From Geopseudomonas aromaticivorans (GTDB lineage Bacteria > Pseudomonadota > Gammaproteobacteria > Pseudomonadales > Pseudomonadaceae): a stretch of 64,000 bases of DNA. The notes under the pieces are model-generated. The model had not been told where the DNA came from and did no database searches. It saw only the letters and a program-made list of their open reading frames with translations. The stretch lies in the NCBI RefSeq assembly GCF_019097855.1, contig NZ_JAHRGL010000015.1, positions 39,157 to 103,156 of the forward strand. The letters run 5' to 3'. This document shows, in pieces, positions 1-9,244 of the stretch (the first letter of the stretch is position 1; each line of letters begins with the position of its first letter). Both the position numbers and the translations under genes were made by a program.

Positions 1-973
1 CGTCGGTCAGGCGCGGGCGCACCACCTTCTCGTTGCCTGCGACGATCTGCGCCGGGTCCTTGGACTCGATGTTGGCCACGGTGATGAAGCGCGGCAGCAG
101 CTTGCCGTCGGCGTCGACCAGGCAGAAATACTTCTGGTTGTCCTGCATGGTGGCGATCAGCGCTTCCTGCGGCACCTCGAGGAAGCGTTCCTCGAACGAG
201 CAGACCAGCGGCACCGGCCATTCGACCAGCGCGGTCACCTCGTCGAGCAGCGCCGGCGGCACGATGGCCTTGCCGTTCTGCGCGCTGGCCAGCTCGGCGA
301 CGCGGGCGTCGATCAGCGCACGGCGCTCGGCGAAGTCGGCGAGCACGTAGGCGCTGCGCAGGTCCTCGGCGTAGCTGGCCGGGTTGCTGATGCGCACCTC
401 GTGGTTGGCGTGGAAGCGGTGGCCGCGTGACACGCGACCGGCCTGCTGGGTGAGGATGGTGCAGTCGATCACGCTGTCACCGAACAGCATCACCAGCCAC
501 TGGGTCGGCCGCACGAACTCCTCGCGCCGGGCCGCCCAGCGCATGCGCTTCGGGATCGGCAGCTCGTTCAGCGAAGTCTCGACGATGCCCGGCAAGAGGC
601 CGGCGGCCGGCTGGCCGGGGATGCTCTGCACGAACTTGAGCTTGGGGCCGCTGGTGTCGATCTGCTCGAGATCGACGCCGCACTTGCGGGCGAAGCCCAG
701 CGCCGCCTGGGTCGGCTGGCCGTCCTTGTCGAAGGCGGCCTGCACGGGCGGGCCGTCGAGGTTGACGCTGCGGTCCGGCTGCTGGGTGGCCAGCGCCTCG
801 ACCAGCACCGCCAGGCGGCGCGGCGCGGCGTAGTAGCGCGCGCGGGCGTAGCCCAGGCCGGCGGCCTTGAGGCCCTTCTCGACGCCGGCGAGGAACGCCT
901 CGGCGAGAGTCTTCAGCGCCTTGGGTGGCAGCTCTTCGGTGCCCAGTTCGACCAGGAAATCTTGGGTACTCAT
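1..973 (-). CDS. glyS: Glycyl-tRNA synthetase beta subunit (5' part only)
   Basis: Beta chain of the bacterial alpha2beta2 glycyl-tRNA synthetase, which charges tRNA-Gly in the cytoplasm. The protein starts [20 protein letters not shown], the typical GlyS N-terminus with the LGTEELPP motif. About 324 codons are present; the family is near 685 residues, so the C-terminal half lies beyond the left edge. The ATG (971-973) overlaps the glyQ TGA in an ATGA tetranucleotide, which implies translational coupling of the two subunits. Certain as to family; the missing part cannot be judged. Confidence 0.97.
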   Translation of the reverse strand, partial: MSTQDFLVELGTEELPPKALKTLAEAFLAGVEKGLKAAGLGYARARYYAAPRRLAVLVEALATQQPDRSVNLDGPPVQAAFDKDGQPTQAALGFARKCGVDLEQIDTSGPKLKFVQSIPGQPAAGLLPGIVETSLNELPIPKRMRWAARREEFVRPTQWLVMLFGDSVIDCTILTQQAGRVSRGHRFHANHEVRISNPASYAEDLRSAYVLADFAERRALIDARVAELASAQNGKAIVPPALLDEVTALVEWPVPLVCSFEERFLEVPQEALIATMQDNQKYFCLVDADGKLLPRFITVANIESKDPAQIVAGNEKVVRPRLTD

Positions 974-1920
974 TCTGCGGCCTCCTTCAGCTTGGCCAGG
1001 ACTTCGTCACGCAGTTCGGGGCTGGCCATCGGGAAGCCGAGCTTGGCGCGCGCCTGCAGGTAGCTCTGCGCCACGGCGCGGGCCAGGGTGCGCACGCGCA
1101 GGATGTACTGCTGGCGCGCGGTCACCGAGATGGCGCGGCGGGCGTCGAGCAGGTTGAAGGTGTGCGAGGCCTTGACCACCATCTCGTAGGTGGGCAGCGG
1201 CAGCTCGAGGGCCATCAGGCGGTTGGCCTCGGCCTCGTAGAAGTCGAACAGCTCGAACAGCTTGTCGACGTTGGCGTGCTCGAAGTTGTAGGTGGACTGC
1301 TCCACCTCGTTCTGGTGGAACACGTCGCCGTAGGTGACCTTGCCGAACGGGCCGTCGGAGTAGACCAGGTCGTACACCGAGTCGACGCCCTGCAGGTACA
1401 TGGCCAGGCGCTCGAGGCCGTAGGTGATCTCGCCGGTCACCGGGTAGCACTCGACGCCGCCGACCTGCTGGAAGTAGGTGAACTGGGTGACTTCCATGCC
1501 GTTGAGCCAGATTTCCCAGCCCAGGCCCCAGGCGCCGAGGGTCGGCGATTCCCAGTTGTCCTCGACGAAGCGGATGTCGTGGACCAGCGGGTCGATGCCG
1601 ATGGCGCGCAGCGAGCCGAGGTACAGGTCCTGGATGTTGTCCGGGTTGGGCTTCAACACCACCTGGAACTGGTAGTAGTGCTGCAGGCGGTTGGGGTTCT
1701 CGCCGTAGCGGCCGTCGGCCGGGCGGCGCGAGGGCTGCACGTAGGCGGCGTTCCAGGTCTCGGGACCGATGGCGCGCAGGAAGGTGGCGGTGTGGAAGGT
1801 GCCGGCGCCCATTTCCATGTCGTAGGGCTGCAATACCACGCAGCCCTGCTCCGCCCAGTAGCTTTGCAGGGCGAGGATCAGGTCCTGGAAGGTGCGCACG
1901 GCAGGCGTAGTCTGGCTCAC
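970..1920 (-). CDS. glyQ: Glycyl-tRNA synthetase alpha subunit
   Basis: Catalytic alpha subunit of tetrameric glycyl-tRNA synthetase: glycine + ATP + tRNA-Gly. 316 aa, full length for the family. Recognisable stretches are [23 protein letters not shown] near the N-terminus, [29 protein letters not shown] and [19 protein letters not shown]. The start is GTG (1918-1920), preceded by AGGTGA, which suits a ribosome site. It is first in a glyQ-glyS operon with a 4-bp overlap. The upstream spacer holds the parS site. Confidence 0.98.
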   Translation of the reverse strand: MSQTTPAVRTFQDLILALQSYWAEQGCVVLQPYDMEMGAGTFHTATFLRAIGPETWNAAYVQPSRRPADGRYGENPNRLQHYYQFQVVLKPNPDNIQDLYLGSLRAIGIDPLVHDIRFVEDNWESPTLGAWGLGWEIWLNGMEVTQFTYFQQVGGVECYPVTGEITYGLERLAMYLQGVDSVYDLVYSDGPFGKVTYGDVFHQNEVEQSTYNFEHANVDKLFELFDFYEAEANRLMALELPLPTYEMVVKASHTFNLLDARRAISVTARQQYILRVRTLARAVAQSYLQARAKLGFPMASPELRDEVLAKLKEAAE

Positions 1921-2090
1921 GAAATCACCTGTTCTGAGGCTTGCGTAAAGCCGCCGAGTATAACCGATGGCGAAAGTTGTGGAGGGGCGCGTATCGCGTG
2001 CTGTGCACCGATTCGACGGCGTCCGTCCGCGGCGCGGATGAGGGAAAGAGCGGGCGCCGAGGGCCCGTCGAGTCCTCGCGGTCGGAACGG

Positions 2091-2106
2091 TGTTCCACGT
2101 GGAACA
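2091..2106. promoter_or_regulatory. parS: parS centromere site (ParB binding)
   Basis: Perfect 16-bp palindrome TGTTCCACGTGGAACA in the 343-bp spacer (1921-2263) between glyQ and the T6SS operon. It matches the parS consensus of Pseudomonas chromosomes, where several copies cluster near oriC. ParB loads here to organise and segregate the origin domain. I saw no second copy in the window. Apart from parS and the glyQ leader, the spacer holds nothing I can recognise. Confidence 0.92.
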
Positions 2107-2263
2107 TGCACCTGGCGAGTAGCGGTCACGCGGCGCTGCCCAAGCCCATCGCGCAAATCAGGTGCCGCCCTGCCGCTTGATGATTTTCCTGCACGCTATT
2201 GCCCGATAGTTGGGTCTCAGTAATGGCAGGCGCTGTGCTGAATCCGGGTGCTGTCCCCTTTTG

Positions 2264-3220
2264 CTAGACGGCCAGTTCGCGATCACGCTCCAGATCGATC
2301 AGTCGGGTGGTAGGTCCGTCCGGGCGTAGCCGCTCCTGCACCACTTCCGGCCAGCTCTGGCGAGGGCGACGCCTGGCGACGCTGTTGGTGAACTCATGCA
2401 CCCAGTTCATCGGGTAGAACAGGATCTCGAAGAGCAGCATCGCGGCATCCAGCCCGCTCAGGTAGTTCTTGCCTTGGCTCTCGGCCTTGTCCTTGCGGAT
2501 CTTTTCCAGGGTGTGCTTGTGCCAGTCGGTGCGCTTGAGCCGCGCCGACTGCAGGCTCTTCACGTAGGCATCGGATTCGCTGTGCCGGCCATCCTTGTCG
2601 AACCACGGGCCGTTGTTCATGTAGGCGCGGATGTATTCCCAGAGGCTCTTCTGCAGGGGCAGCGTCTTGCCCATGGGCAAGCCGAGGCTGACCAGGATCT
2701 GCTCCTGCGGATGCTCGAAGCGATGCATCAGCACCTCCAGCGAGGCACAGCGCATGCCCCCCATCTGCGGGCCGACCATCATGAATTCACCGGCTATCGC
2801 TTGGATATCGTCCCAAGGGGTGTGATAGAGCGTGCCGTTTTTTTCGAAGTAAACTTCTCGAGTGCGACGATTGAACACGACAGGTAATGGTAATGGGCGA
2901 AGTGTTTCCCAGGAAAAAGGTATCAAGAAGAATGGGAGACCGAGTCCCCATAACATCGCCAACGCACTCCACTTGCCACCTGGCAGCAGAAAGACAGACA
3001 TTCCGCAGCAAAGCAAAATGATTGTTCCGCCTATCATTCCAGTGAGAAGACCACGATCAGAGTCCCCTCCACTGCTGAGCGCCAAGTACCTATCCGTATG
3101 TTCCTCTGCAAGGAACAAATCCATTGGTATTTCCCCCGTCAATTGGTCAGCCCCTAGTACTTCAATAGGATTCTGTCCAAACCTCAAACGGGTTTGTTTT
3201 AATAATTGACTGAAATTCAT
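2264..3220 (-). CDS. Putative membrane immunity protein for the T6SS effector (DUF6708-like)
   Basis: About 318 aa, last gene of the hcp operon. A hydrophobic hairpin lies at about residues 60-105 (GGTIILLCCGMSVFLL, then LWGLGLPFFLIPF), followed by a soluble domain with VVFNRRTREVYF and PWDDIQAI. This layout resembles DUF6708-type proteins often coded behind T6SS effector genes. The best start is ATG 3220-3218, which overlaps the effector TGA as ATGA; a TTG two codons earlier is also possible. Membrane placement and tight coupling suit an immunity protein against a pore-forming or membrane-active toxin. That role is inferred. Base composition at its 5' end is more AT-rich than the neighbouring core genes. 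Confidence 0.6.
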   Translation of the reverse strand: MNFSQLLKQTRLRFGQNPIEVLGADQLTGEIPMDLFLAEEHTDRYLALSSGGDSDRGLLTGMIGGTIILLCCGMSVFLLPGGKWSALAMLWGLGLPFFLIPFSWETLRPLPLPVVFNRRTREVYFEKNGTLYHTPWDDIQAIAGEFMMVGPQMGGMRCASLEVLMHRFEHPQEQILVSLGLPMGKTLPLQKSLWEYIRAYMNNGPWFDKDGRHSESDAYVKSLQSARLKRTDWHKHTLEKIRKDKAESQGKNYLSGLDAAMLLFEILFYPMNWVHEFTNSVARRRPRQSWPEVVQERLRPDGPTTRLIDLERDRELAV

Positions 3221-5925
3221 ATCCAAGCAACTTCCTCAATAGTAATCGGCGCCAGAGCAAGACCAGGAGCTGGATAGTAAGTGAGTTGGCCGTTGATCTG
3301 GTTGAGCTCCTGCCCCTTTTCCTCGTGATAGACCCGCCGATAGGTTGCAACACCAGCCTCAGTCTGTGCTCGGGTGCCGCCATGACGATCGAAATCCTTG
3401 CCGGTCCACTCCACGGCCTTCTTCCGGCTGCCAAAGCCCAAAATGCCGCCCCAGACTTCCTCTCCCTTGAAGTGGATCATCTCATCGGTCAGAACGACCT
3501 GGCCCGGCAGGCGCAGAATCAGGTAGGTGGTTTCCACCATGCCTGTGTATGGGTTGAGTTCATTGAAGCGGTAGGCGCCGAAACTGACCGGGAAGACCAC
3601 CTTGTAGAGCTCCAGCATGCTCTTCGTGTAGCTGTTGGCCCAATCCGCGGGACGGGTGCCAAAGCGAGTGCCTTTCACCCAGGCCTCCAACGGGGTGTCC
3701 TTGGTATATAGGCGCATGAAAACACCAGCGAAGATGGTCAGCGCCAACCCCAGCGCCTTGGGCGCCAGATGAGGCATTGCACCGAGCCCTCTTGCCATTG
3801 CCGCGGCTTCACCAGCGAGTACCGCGGCTCGGGCGGTGCGGTAGGCCCGGAAAGCTTGGACCATCAGTGCCAGGTTGGCGGCGGAGGCAACTGCGAGTCC
3901 GGCATTGATCGCGGCGGTATCCAGATCTCCGGCGCGGTAGGCCTCCAGCACTTCCATACCGTAGACCACGGTATCCAGACCGGAAACGATGCCCTGCAAG
4001 GCAAAGGTGCCAGCACTAAGCCCCAGGGCCTTGGCCAAGGTAGCTTGCGCAGATACTGATTCTTTCCCCGTAGCCTTCACTGCTGCTTCCCAGTTCAGCT
4101 CGGCAACTTTCTGGAGAGTTGCGCTACCGGCGGAGGCTACCCCCAATCCACCGCCAAAAAGCGAAAGTGCCCCCTTCAATGAGGCCGACTCGCAAAACTG
4201 CGTTCCACTTACTTTGAGATTCCACCCCGCCATCATCACCAGCAAACACTTGAGCTGAGCCCGACTCACCGCCTCCTTGCTCATGCTAAGAAGGTCGCGC
4301 GGATGAACGGCGGCCAGTTGTGTGTTCAATGGCGGCAGCTTGGCTGTCGCCGGCACCGTTTGAGCCGGCACCAGATGGAAGAAGGGCAGAGCCTCCTGCA
4401 CCGCTCCCGCCAGAGGCGTGAGTTTGAACTTGCTCGGTGGCTGGGACCGGGTCCCCATCTGCTCGCTGAGCCATTCACCGATCTGGCGTGGCTCGGCGGC
4501 ATGCACGGCGAGGCGCTGGCCGCTACGCGCCAGGGATGCCGTCATGAAGGCCTTGGCTGCGGCATTCAGCGGCTGCTCAGCGTTGGCGCTATGCAGGTGC
4601 ACACCCGCCACCGGGGATAGCGCGATGAACAAGGCCTCCGAGGCGTCGGCCAGTCTGCGTTGCGCGAACCTGTTGGCGGCCAGGTTGATCATCGCCGTTA
4701 ATGCCAGCGCACGCCCCATCTGGGCGCCGGATTGGGCCGTGGCGCCGAGGTTGTCGTTCAGGTTGTCGCCGCTATCGAGCAGCGTCTTGAGCTCGGGCAC
4801 GCTCGCGCGCTCGTACAGCCCCAGCAGCGCCCAGAGCAACCAGGGTTTGGCATCGCCAAGGTTCGCGTAGTCGAGCGCCCTGGTCAGGGATTTGACCCCG
4901 AGGGAAGTCTCTGCCGGACCCAGGCAGCCAGCAGCAAAATTCGCCTCCAGCAACGCGCGTGCTTCCGGCTGAGTGATATCGAAGTGGCCGCAGGCAGTCT
5001 CCAGACTCGCTGGCGTTTTCTGGCCGAGTGTCTCGAACCAGCCAACCCAGAGCGTGGCGAGGCGACGCATGTCGTCCGCGTAGGCGGCCTCTTCGTTCTG
5101 CTGTTGTTTCCATGCCGCCTGGAGCTTGTCGAAGCGCGTCATGCTCGGCATGTTCCGACGCAGCTGGTTGTCGCTGTCGCTCAACTGCTTCAGTACACCG
5201 GCGATGGCCCATTCTTCGCAGTGCTGGGTGCGAAACGCGTCGAAGCCTGCCTTGCGCCGGCGCAGCAAGGCGGCCAGGTCCAGTAGCACGCCCCATGCAT
5301 CGTCGACCACCGCGTAGGCCTGTTGTTCGCAGCGGCCCATGTCATTCAGCGTCCGCGTCCAGTCTGGCCGTCCGGGCGACGCCTCGCAGCTCCACCCGAA
5401 CCCCTTGGGCGAGAGATAGTCGCCCTGCGCAGGCCGGATCCCGTCAGGCTTGCCGCTGAACGGAGCGGCACCCGGGGTCAAGATCCGCATGATTCGCTGG
5501 CGCACCTTGGCGTTGGTCTTGGCGGCATGGAACTGCGTATCGCTCCATTGCGCGGGCGACCAGACCAGGCCCAGCGCCGCGCCGGCAGGCACCAGCAGAT
5601 AGGGCCGGGCGCTGGTATCGATGACCTTTCCGCCTCGAGAGGTTTCCGAGAGCCGAGCAGTGCCGACCTTGTATTCGAGCAGACGCTTCTGAGCGTCCTG
5701 CCAGACATAAAGCCAGCCATCCCTGAGCAACCTTGCCGTGTAGTTCAGGGGCTGCCCCTGTCCATCGCCATACGCCTCGCCCAGTGGCGGAAAGTTTCCC
5801 GTCAGTGCGGGCAACCCAAAGGCAGAGGTATCGATGGCCGGTGTCGTGCCGATGGCATAGCGCATGGGCCAGACCGCGCTCAACAGCGGGCATGCCGCAG
5901 GTTTGAAGTTGGCAGGAGCCGCCAT
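3217..5925 (-). CDS. T6SS effector, VasX / BTH_I2691-like, putative pore former
   Basis: 902 aa. The N-terminus (about 10-75) reads CPLLSAVWPMRYAIG ... LLRDGWLYVWQD, the signature I associate with the VasX N-terminal region and the BTH_I2691 effector family. A long helical middle follows. Hydrophobic segments lie at about 632-650, 672-690 and 727-742, then a soluble tail of about 155 residues with VETTYLILRLPGQVVL. The layout is that of a colicin-like membrane-active toxin delivered by VgrG. The start ATG shares one base with the stop of the DUF4123 gene (TGATG). The DUF4123 adaptor upstream and candidate immunity gene downstream support the assignment. Pore formation is inferred from family and membrane segments, not shown. 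Confidence 0.8.
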   Translation of the reverse strand: MAAPANFKPAACPLLSAVWPMRYAIGTTPAIDTSAFGLPALTGNFPPLGEAYGDGQGQPLNYTARLLRDGWLYVWQDAQKRLLEYKVGTARLSETSRGGKVIDTSARPYLLVPAGAALGLVWSPAQWSDTQFHAAKTNAKVRQRIMRILTPGAAPFSGKPDGIRPAQGDYLSPKGFGWSCEASPGRPDWTRTLNDMGRCEQQAYAVVDDAWGVLLDLAALLRRRKAGFDAFRTQHCEEWAIAGVLKQLSDSDNQLRRNMPSMTRFDKLQAAWKQQQNEEAAYADDMRRLATLWVGWFETLGQKTPASLETACGHFDITQPEARALLEANFAAGCLGPAETSLGVKSLTRALDYANLGDAKPWLLWALLGLYERASVPELKTLLDSGDNLNDNLGATAQSGAQMGRALALTAMINLAANRFAQRRLADASEALFIALSPVAGVHLHSANAEQPLNAAAKAFMTASLARSGQRLAVHAAEPRQIGEWLSEQMGTRSQPPSKFKLTPLAGAVQEALPFFHLVPAQTVPATAKLPPLNTQLAAVHPRDLLSMSKEAVSRAQLKCLLVMMAGWNLKVSGTQFCESASLKGALSLFGGGLGVASAGSATLQKVAELNWEAAVKATGKESVSAQATLAKALGLSAGTFALQGIVSGLDTVVYGMEVLEAYRAGDLDTAAINAGLAVASAANLALMVQAFRAYRTARAAVLAGEAAAMARGLGAMPHLAPKALGLALTIFAGVFMRLYTKDTPLEAWVKGTRFGTRPADWANSYTKSMLELYKVVFPVSFGAYRFNELNPYTGMVETTYLILRLPGQVVLTDEMIHFKGEEVWGGILGFGSRKKAVEWTGKDFDRHGGTRAQTEAGVATYRRVYHEEKGQELNQINGQLTYYPAPGLALAPITIEEVAWI

Positions 5926-6491
5926 CAGTCCACCTCCTGTGGATCAGTCGCCGCCAACGCCTGAAGCAGCGGCCAGTCCAGAACGACCTGGGCCTCCAGA
6001 AGGTTGTCGGTAGGTCGGGTACAGTCACGTTCGGGTGAAGGGTTGTTCCATGCGCAATGAACGGCCCCCGCGTGGTGCAGCCAGACGCGGTCAACGCCGT
6101 GCCAGAATCCGTCCGGCCATGGCTGATGTTCCTGCCATGCCTGACGCAGCGGCCCGGCCATGCCAAGGCGCAGCCAGAACTCGCGCCTGTCCGGAGCGAG
6201 CACGCGCAGGCGCCTCTGCAGAGAGCTGAAGAGTGTCTGGACTGGAATCCGGCTCTCCAGCCAAACAGCATCCGCCATTGCGTTCGTGCCGGCCTGCCAG
6301 TGTCGATAGATGAGGCTGCCAATCGACGCCCCAATCAGAATGGGGCCTGCTTCGGCAATGGGCTCGTAGTCAGTGCCGTGCAGCAACAGCAGCGGAGTGA
6401 CGTCGGTGTACTCGCGATAAATCCATTGAACGGCGTCATCGAAAGCGGCTCCATCCATGAGCAAGGCGCCGGAAAACTTGCGTCCGTTCAT
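5925..6491 (-). CDS. DUF4123 T6SS effector adaptor (Tap/TEC chaperone)
   Basis: 188 aa cytoplasmic protein of the DUF4123 family. These adaptors bind an effector N-terminus and load it on the VgrG tip. Visible features include YTDVTPLLLLHGTDYEPIAEAGP near residues 30-52 and LRVLAPDRREFWLRLGMAGP near the middle. It sits between vgrG and the effector, overlapping vgrG by 4 bp (ATGA) and the effector start by 1 bp. That position predicts it is the dedicated loader of the downstream effector. The family call is secure; the specific pairing is inferred from order. Confidence 0.88.
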   Translation of the reverse strand: MNGRKFSGALLMDGAAFDDAVQWIYREYTDVTPLLLLHGTDYEPIAEAGPILIGASIGSLIYRHWQAGTNAMADAVWLESRIPVQTLFSSLQRRLRVLAPDRREFWLRLGMAGPLRQAWQEHQPWPDGFWHGVDRVWLHHAGAVHCAWNNPSPERDCTRPTDNLLEAQVVLDWPLLQALAATDPQEVD

Positions 6492-8542
6492 TTGCGCTCT
6501 CCTTGCGCCTTGGCCGCTTCACACACCTCACAAACCCCCGACTTGCTCTGACGGAAAACCAGGAGCTGCTTCACCAGCGCCTCGAGGGGCAGGCCCGGCT
6601 TGTCCGCATCCGCTTGCTGCAGCGGCCCCGGCCGCAATGGCGCCGCCGGAGTCCCCGTGCCGGGGCTGCCGCCGCTGTTCATCTTCACCGTCGCACCGCT
6701 GAGAATGACGCCGCTGGCATCGAGCGTGACGAAGCTGCCGCCGGCCTTGAGGGTCAGCTCGCTGCCGGCTTCCAGCACCACCTTGAGGCCGCTGGAGAGA
6801 TGGATTTCCTGGCCGGCCTCGACGAACTGCCCCTGACCGATCTTGACGTGCTGTTGCTCGCCAATCGTCAGGTGGTCGTTGGCGCGCACTTCGCTCTTGC
6901 GGTCAAGGTGGGTGGTGCGGTGCTCCTCGGCCTTGAGCTCCGAGTAGCTGTTGGCCTCGATCGTGTCGTGGCGCTGGTGGCCGACGCGGATCTTCTGGTC
7001 GTGCTCGATGTTCTGGTCCCAGTCGCGCTGGGCGTGGATATAGATCTGCTCCGCGCCCTGGCGGTCCTCGATGCGCAGTTCGTTGTAGCCGCCACCGCCG
7101 GGGCTGGACAGGGTCTTGAATACGCTGCGGGTCTTGTGGGCCGGCAGCTCGTAGGGGACCACATGTTCCTTGTGATACAGGTAGCCGGTGACCAGCGGCT
7201 GGTCGGGGTCGCCTTCGAGGAAGCTGACCAGCACCTCCATACCGATCCGTGGAATGGCGATGGTGCCGTAGCGGTCGCCGGCCCAGCTGCTGGAGACGCG
7301 CAGCCAGCAACTGGTGGTGTCGTCGGCCTGACCTTCGCGGTCCCAGTGGAACTGCACCTTGACCCGGCCGTACGGGTCGCAGTGGATTTCCTCGCCTTGT
7401 GGCCCGGTGACCACCGCGCTCTGGCTGCCGAGCAGGCGCGGCTTGGGATGGGCCAGCGGCGGGCGAAAGGGCGCGTCCCAGGGGGTGGCGAGAAAGCGGT
7501 TGCGGTAGCCCTGGGTGAAGCCGTCGCTGCTCGCCACGTCGCTGGTGACCGCTTCCTCCAGCACCTGCGGCTGCTTGCCCTCGTGGTGCAGCTCGGTGAG
7601 CAGCCACAGCTGGTTCCAGTCGCTGCGCGGATGTCCGCCGAGTTCAAGGAAGTGGCCGCTGGCCAGCACTGGCTGGTCGCTAGTGCCCTCGGCCAGTTGA
7701 TAGTCGGCGCGGTGGCGCTCCAGGGTGCGGCGGGACAGGTGCTTGCCGCGCGTACGCTCGGTGAAACGGCCGGGGTAGTCGTAGTCCTCCAGGTCCGGGG
7801 CGAACTCGCTGGTGAAGGCGCTTTCCAGCGGCAGGCGCGGCTGCTCGAAGTCGTAGTCGCGGCGGGTCACCCGACTGGTGCGGGTTTCCAGGCGCACGCC
7901 AAAGCGCTTGACCACTGGGGCGTCGGCGACCAGACCGGAGTCCTGCTGGTAGCTCACCGGCGTCAGCCTGGGGAATACCGTCTGGTCGTCGCCGAACACC
8001 AGTACATGAGCGTCCGGCACGTGCTGGAAGTGGTAGTGGATGCCCTCCTCCGCGCACAGGCGCTGCACGAAGTGCAGGTCGGACTCGGCGTACTGCACGC
8101 AGTAGTCGCGCGGGGGATAGGCGGTCGGGCCGAGCTGGAAGCGGTAGCCGTCGCCCTCGAGGATGCCGTGCTCGGCCAGTACCCGGCCAACGATCTGCGG
8201 CACCGTCAGGTGCTGGAAGATGCGCTGGTTGCTGCGCTGGGCGAGGTAGGCCAGCCGCGGCACCAGGCTCAGCCGGTAGCGGGTCAGGCGCTGCCCGGAG
8301 TCGCCCTGGGCGATGCGGTAGACCAGGCCATGCACCCCGGCGCCATCCGGGGCGAAGGCGAGGAATGCCGGCCGGTTGAGCAGGGCCTCCAGTTCGAGGT
8401 CGGCGCGTTCGCTGACCAGTTCCAGGTCGAAGCGCCAGGGCTGGCTGATGGCCTCGCGGCCGTGGAACTCGAGGATCTGCAGGTCGTGGGCGAGGCCGTC
8501 GATGTGCAGGGTGAAATGGGCGGCGTTGGCCGGAGCGAACAT
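6488..8542 (-). CDS. vgrG: Type VI secretion spike protein VgrG
   Basis: 684 aa from ATG 8542, which follows a GAGGAAC ribosome site; the reading frame stays open further upstream, but that extension is not VgrG-like. The protein has the gp27-like N-terminal part (FTLHIDGLAHDLQILEFHG, YCVQYAESDLHFVQRLCAEEG), the gp5 OB-fold part (GPQGEEIHCDPYGRVKVQFHW, GMEVLVSFLEGDPDQPLVTG) and a DUF2345 beta-helix region. It forms the trimeric tip that punctures target cells. The C-terminal tail ends with a CxxC pair (GVCEVCEAAK) beyond the usual core, possibly part of the adaptor or effector docking site. Hcp lies upstream and the adaptor downstream. Confidence 0.96.
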   Translation of the reverse strand: MFAPANAAHFTLHIDGLAHDLQILEFHGREAISQPWRFDLELVSERADLELEALLNRPAFLAFAPDGAGVHGLVYRIAQGDSGQRLTRYRLSLVPRLAYLAQRSNQRIFQHLTVPQIVGRVLAEHGILEGDGYRFQLGPTAYPPRDYCVQYAESDLHFVQRLCAEEGIHYHFQHVPDAHVLVFGDDQTVFPRLTPVSYQQDSGLVADAPVVKRFGVRLETRTSRVTRRDYDFEQPRLPLESAFTSEFAPDLEDYDYPGRFTERTRGKHLSRRTLERHRADYQLAEGTSDQPVLASGHFLELGGHPRSDWNQLWLLTELHHEGKQPQVLEEAVTSDVASSDGFTQGYRNRFLATPWDAPFRPPLAHPKPRLLGSQSAVVTGPQGEEIHCDPYGRVKVQFHWDREGQADDTTSCWLRVSSSWAGDRYGTIAIPRIGMEVLVSFLEGDPDQPLVTGYLYHKEHVVPYELPAHKTRSVFKTLSSPGGGGYNELRIEDRQGAEQIYIHAQRDWDQNIEHDQKIRVGHQRHDTIEANSYSELKAEEHRTTHLDRKSEVRANDHLTIGEQQHVKIGQGQFVEAGQEIHLSSGLKVVLEAGSELTLKAGGSFVTLDASGVILSGATVKMNSGGSPGTGTPAAPLRPGPLQQADADKPGLPLEALVKQLLVFRQSKSGVCEVCEAAKAQGERK

Positions 8543-8700
8543 CCGTTGTTCCTCGTCGGTCTTCCATGAACGGGGGCGTTGTTTTATGTATCTGCCCGGG
8601 CACGGGTGGCAAGCGCTCGGCATTTCGGGCCGGTCGCTGCCCGGGAAACGACATCGGCCAGAGGATCTGGCCGATGCGTGGATTGCGGAGCGTGAGCGGA

Positions 8701-9219
8701 TCAGGCGGAGATCGGCGTGCGCCAGTCGTCGGAGCCGGAGGTACCGGAGACCTCGTGGGTCCAGACGATCTTGCGGTAGGTGAAGTAGACGTCTTCGAGG
8801 TGGGTGAAGTGCGCCATGTTCGGGTCCTGGCAGTTCGGCATGCGCGACTGCACGTCGACGATGATGGCGTCGTGCAGTTCGATGGTGAAGTAGTGCTCCT
8901 GGGTGCCGGTGGCGGAGGTGCGGTACCACTCCAGGCGGCACTTGGTCAGGCGCTCGCCGGAGGTGAGGGCGTTGAACAGCAGCGGCGAGGATTTGTCGAA
9001 CACCTTGGTGATCATCAGCGGCTTGTGCACGCGCTGGCCGGTCGGCTGGCCGGACTGCGGGTCGCGCGGGATGATCACCTGGTGCTGGAAGGCTTCGACG
9101 AGGATCTGGTCTTCATGACCTTCCTGGAAGATGTTGCCGACCGAGCCTTCGGTGAAGGTGCCAGCGGTAATCAGACCTTGCTTGGTGCCTTCGATGGACA
9201 GGTACGCGGGTGTTGGCAT
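8701..9219 (-). CDS. hcp: Type VI secretion tube protein Hcp
   Basis: 172 aa from ATG 9219, preceded by AAAGGAGAG. It starts MPTPAYLSIEGTKQG and ends SGSDDWRTPISA, very like the HcpA/HcpC proteins linked to the Pseudomonas H2-type system. Hcp hexamers stack into the inner tube and act as a chaperone for small effectors. It is the first gene of the orphan cargo operon, 158 bp ahead of vgrG. No sheath, baseplate or ClpV genes are in the window, so a T6SS apparatus encoded elsewhere must be used. Confidence 0.96.
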   Translation of the reverse strand: MPTPAYLSIEGTKQGLITAGTFTEGSVGNIFQEGHEDQILVEAFQHQVIIPRDPQSGQPTGQRVHKPLMITKVFDKSSPLLFNALTSGERLTKCRLEWYRTSATGTQEHYFTIELHDAIIVDVQSRMPNCQDPNMAHFTHLEDVYFTYRKIVWTHEVSGTSGSDDWRTPISA

Positions 9220-9244
9220 GGGGGCTCTCCTTTGCCTGGGTCTT

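Noticed and set aside
925-2223. Long plus-strand ORF of 432 codons
   Set aside because: It is antisense to glyQ, has a low-complexity Val/Leu/Gln/His composition typical of GC-rich shadow frames, and glyQ is certain.
8543-8941. N-terminal extension of VgrG
   Set aside because: The extra 133 residues are His/Arg/Pro-rich, run through the 3' end of hcp, and the conserved start with a ribosome site is at 8542.
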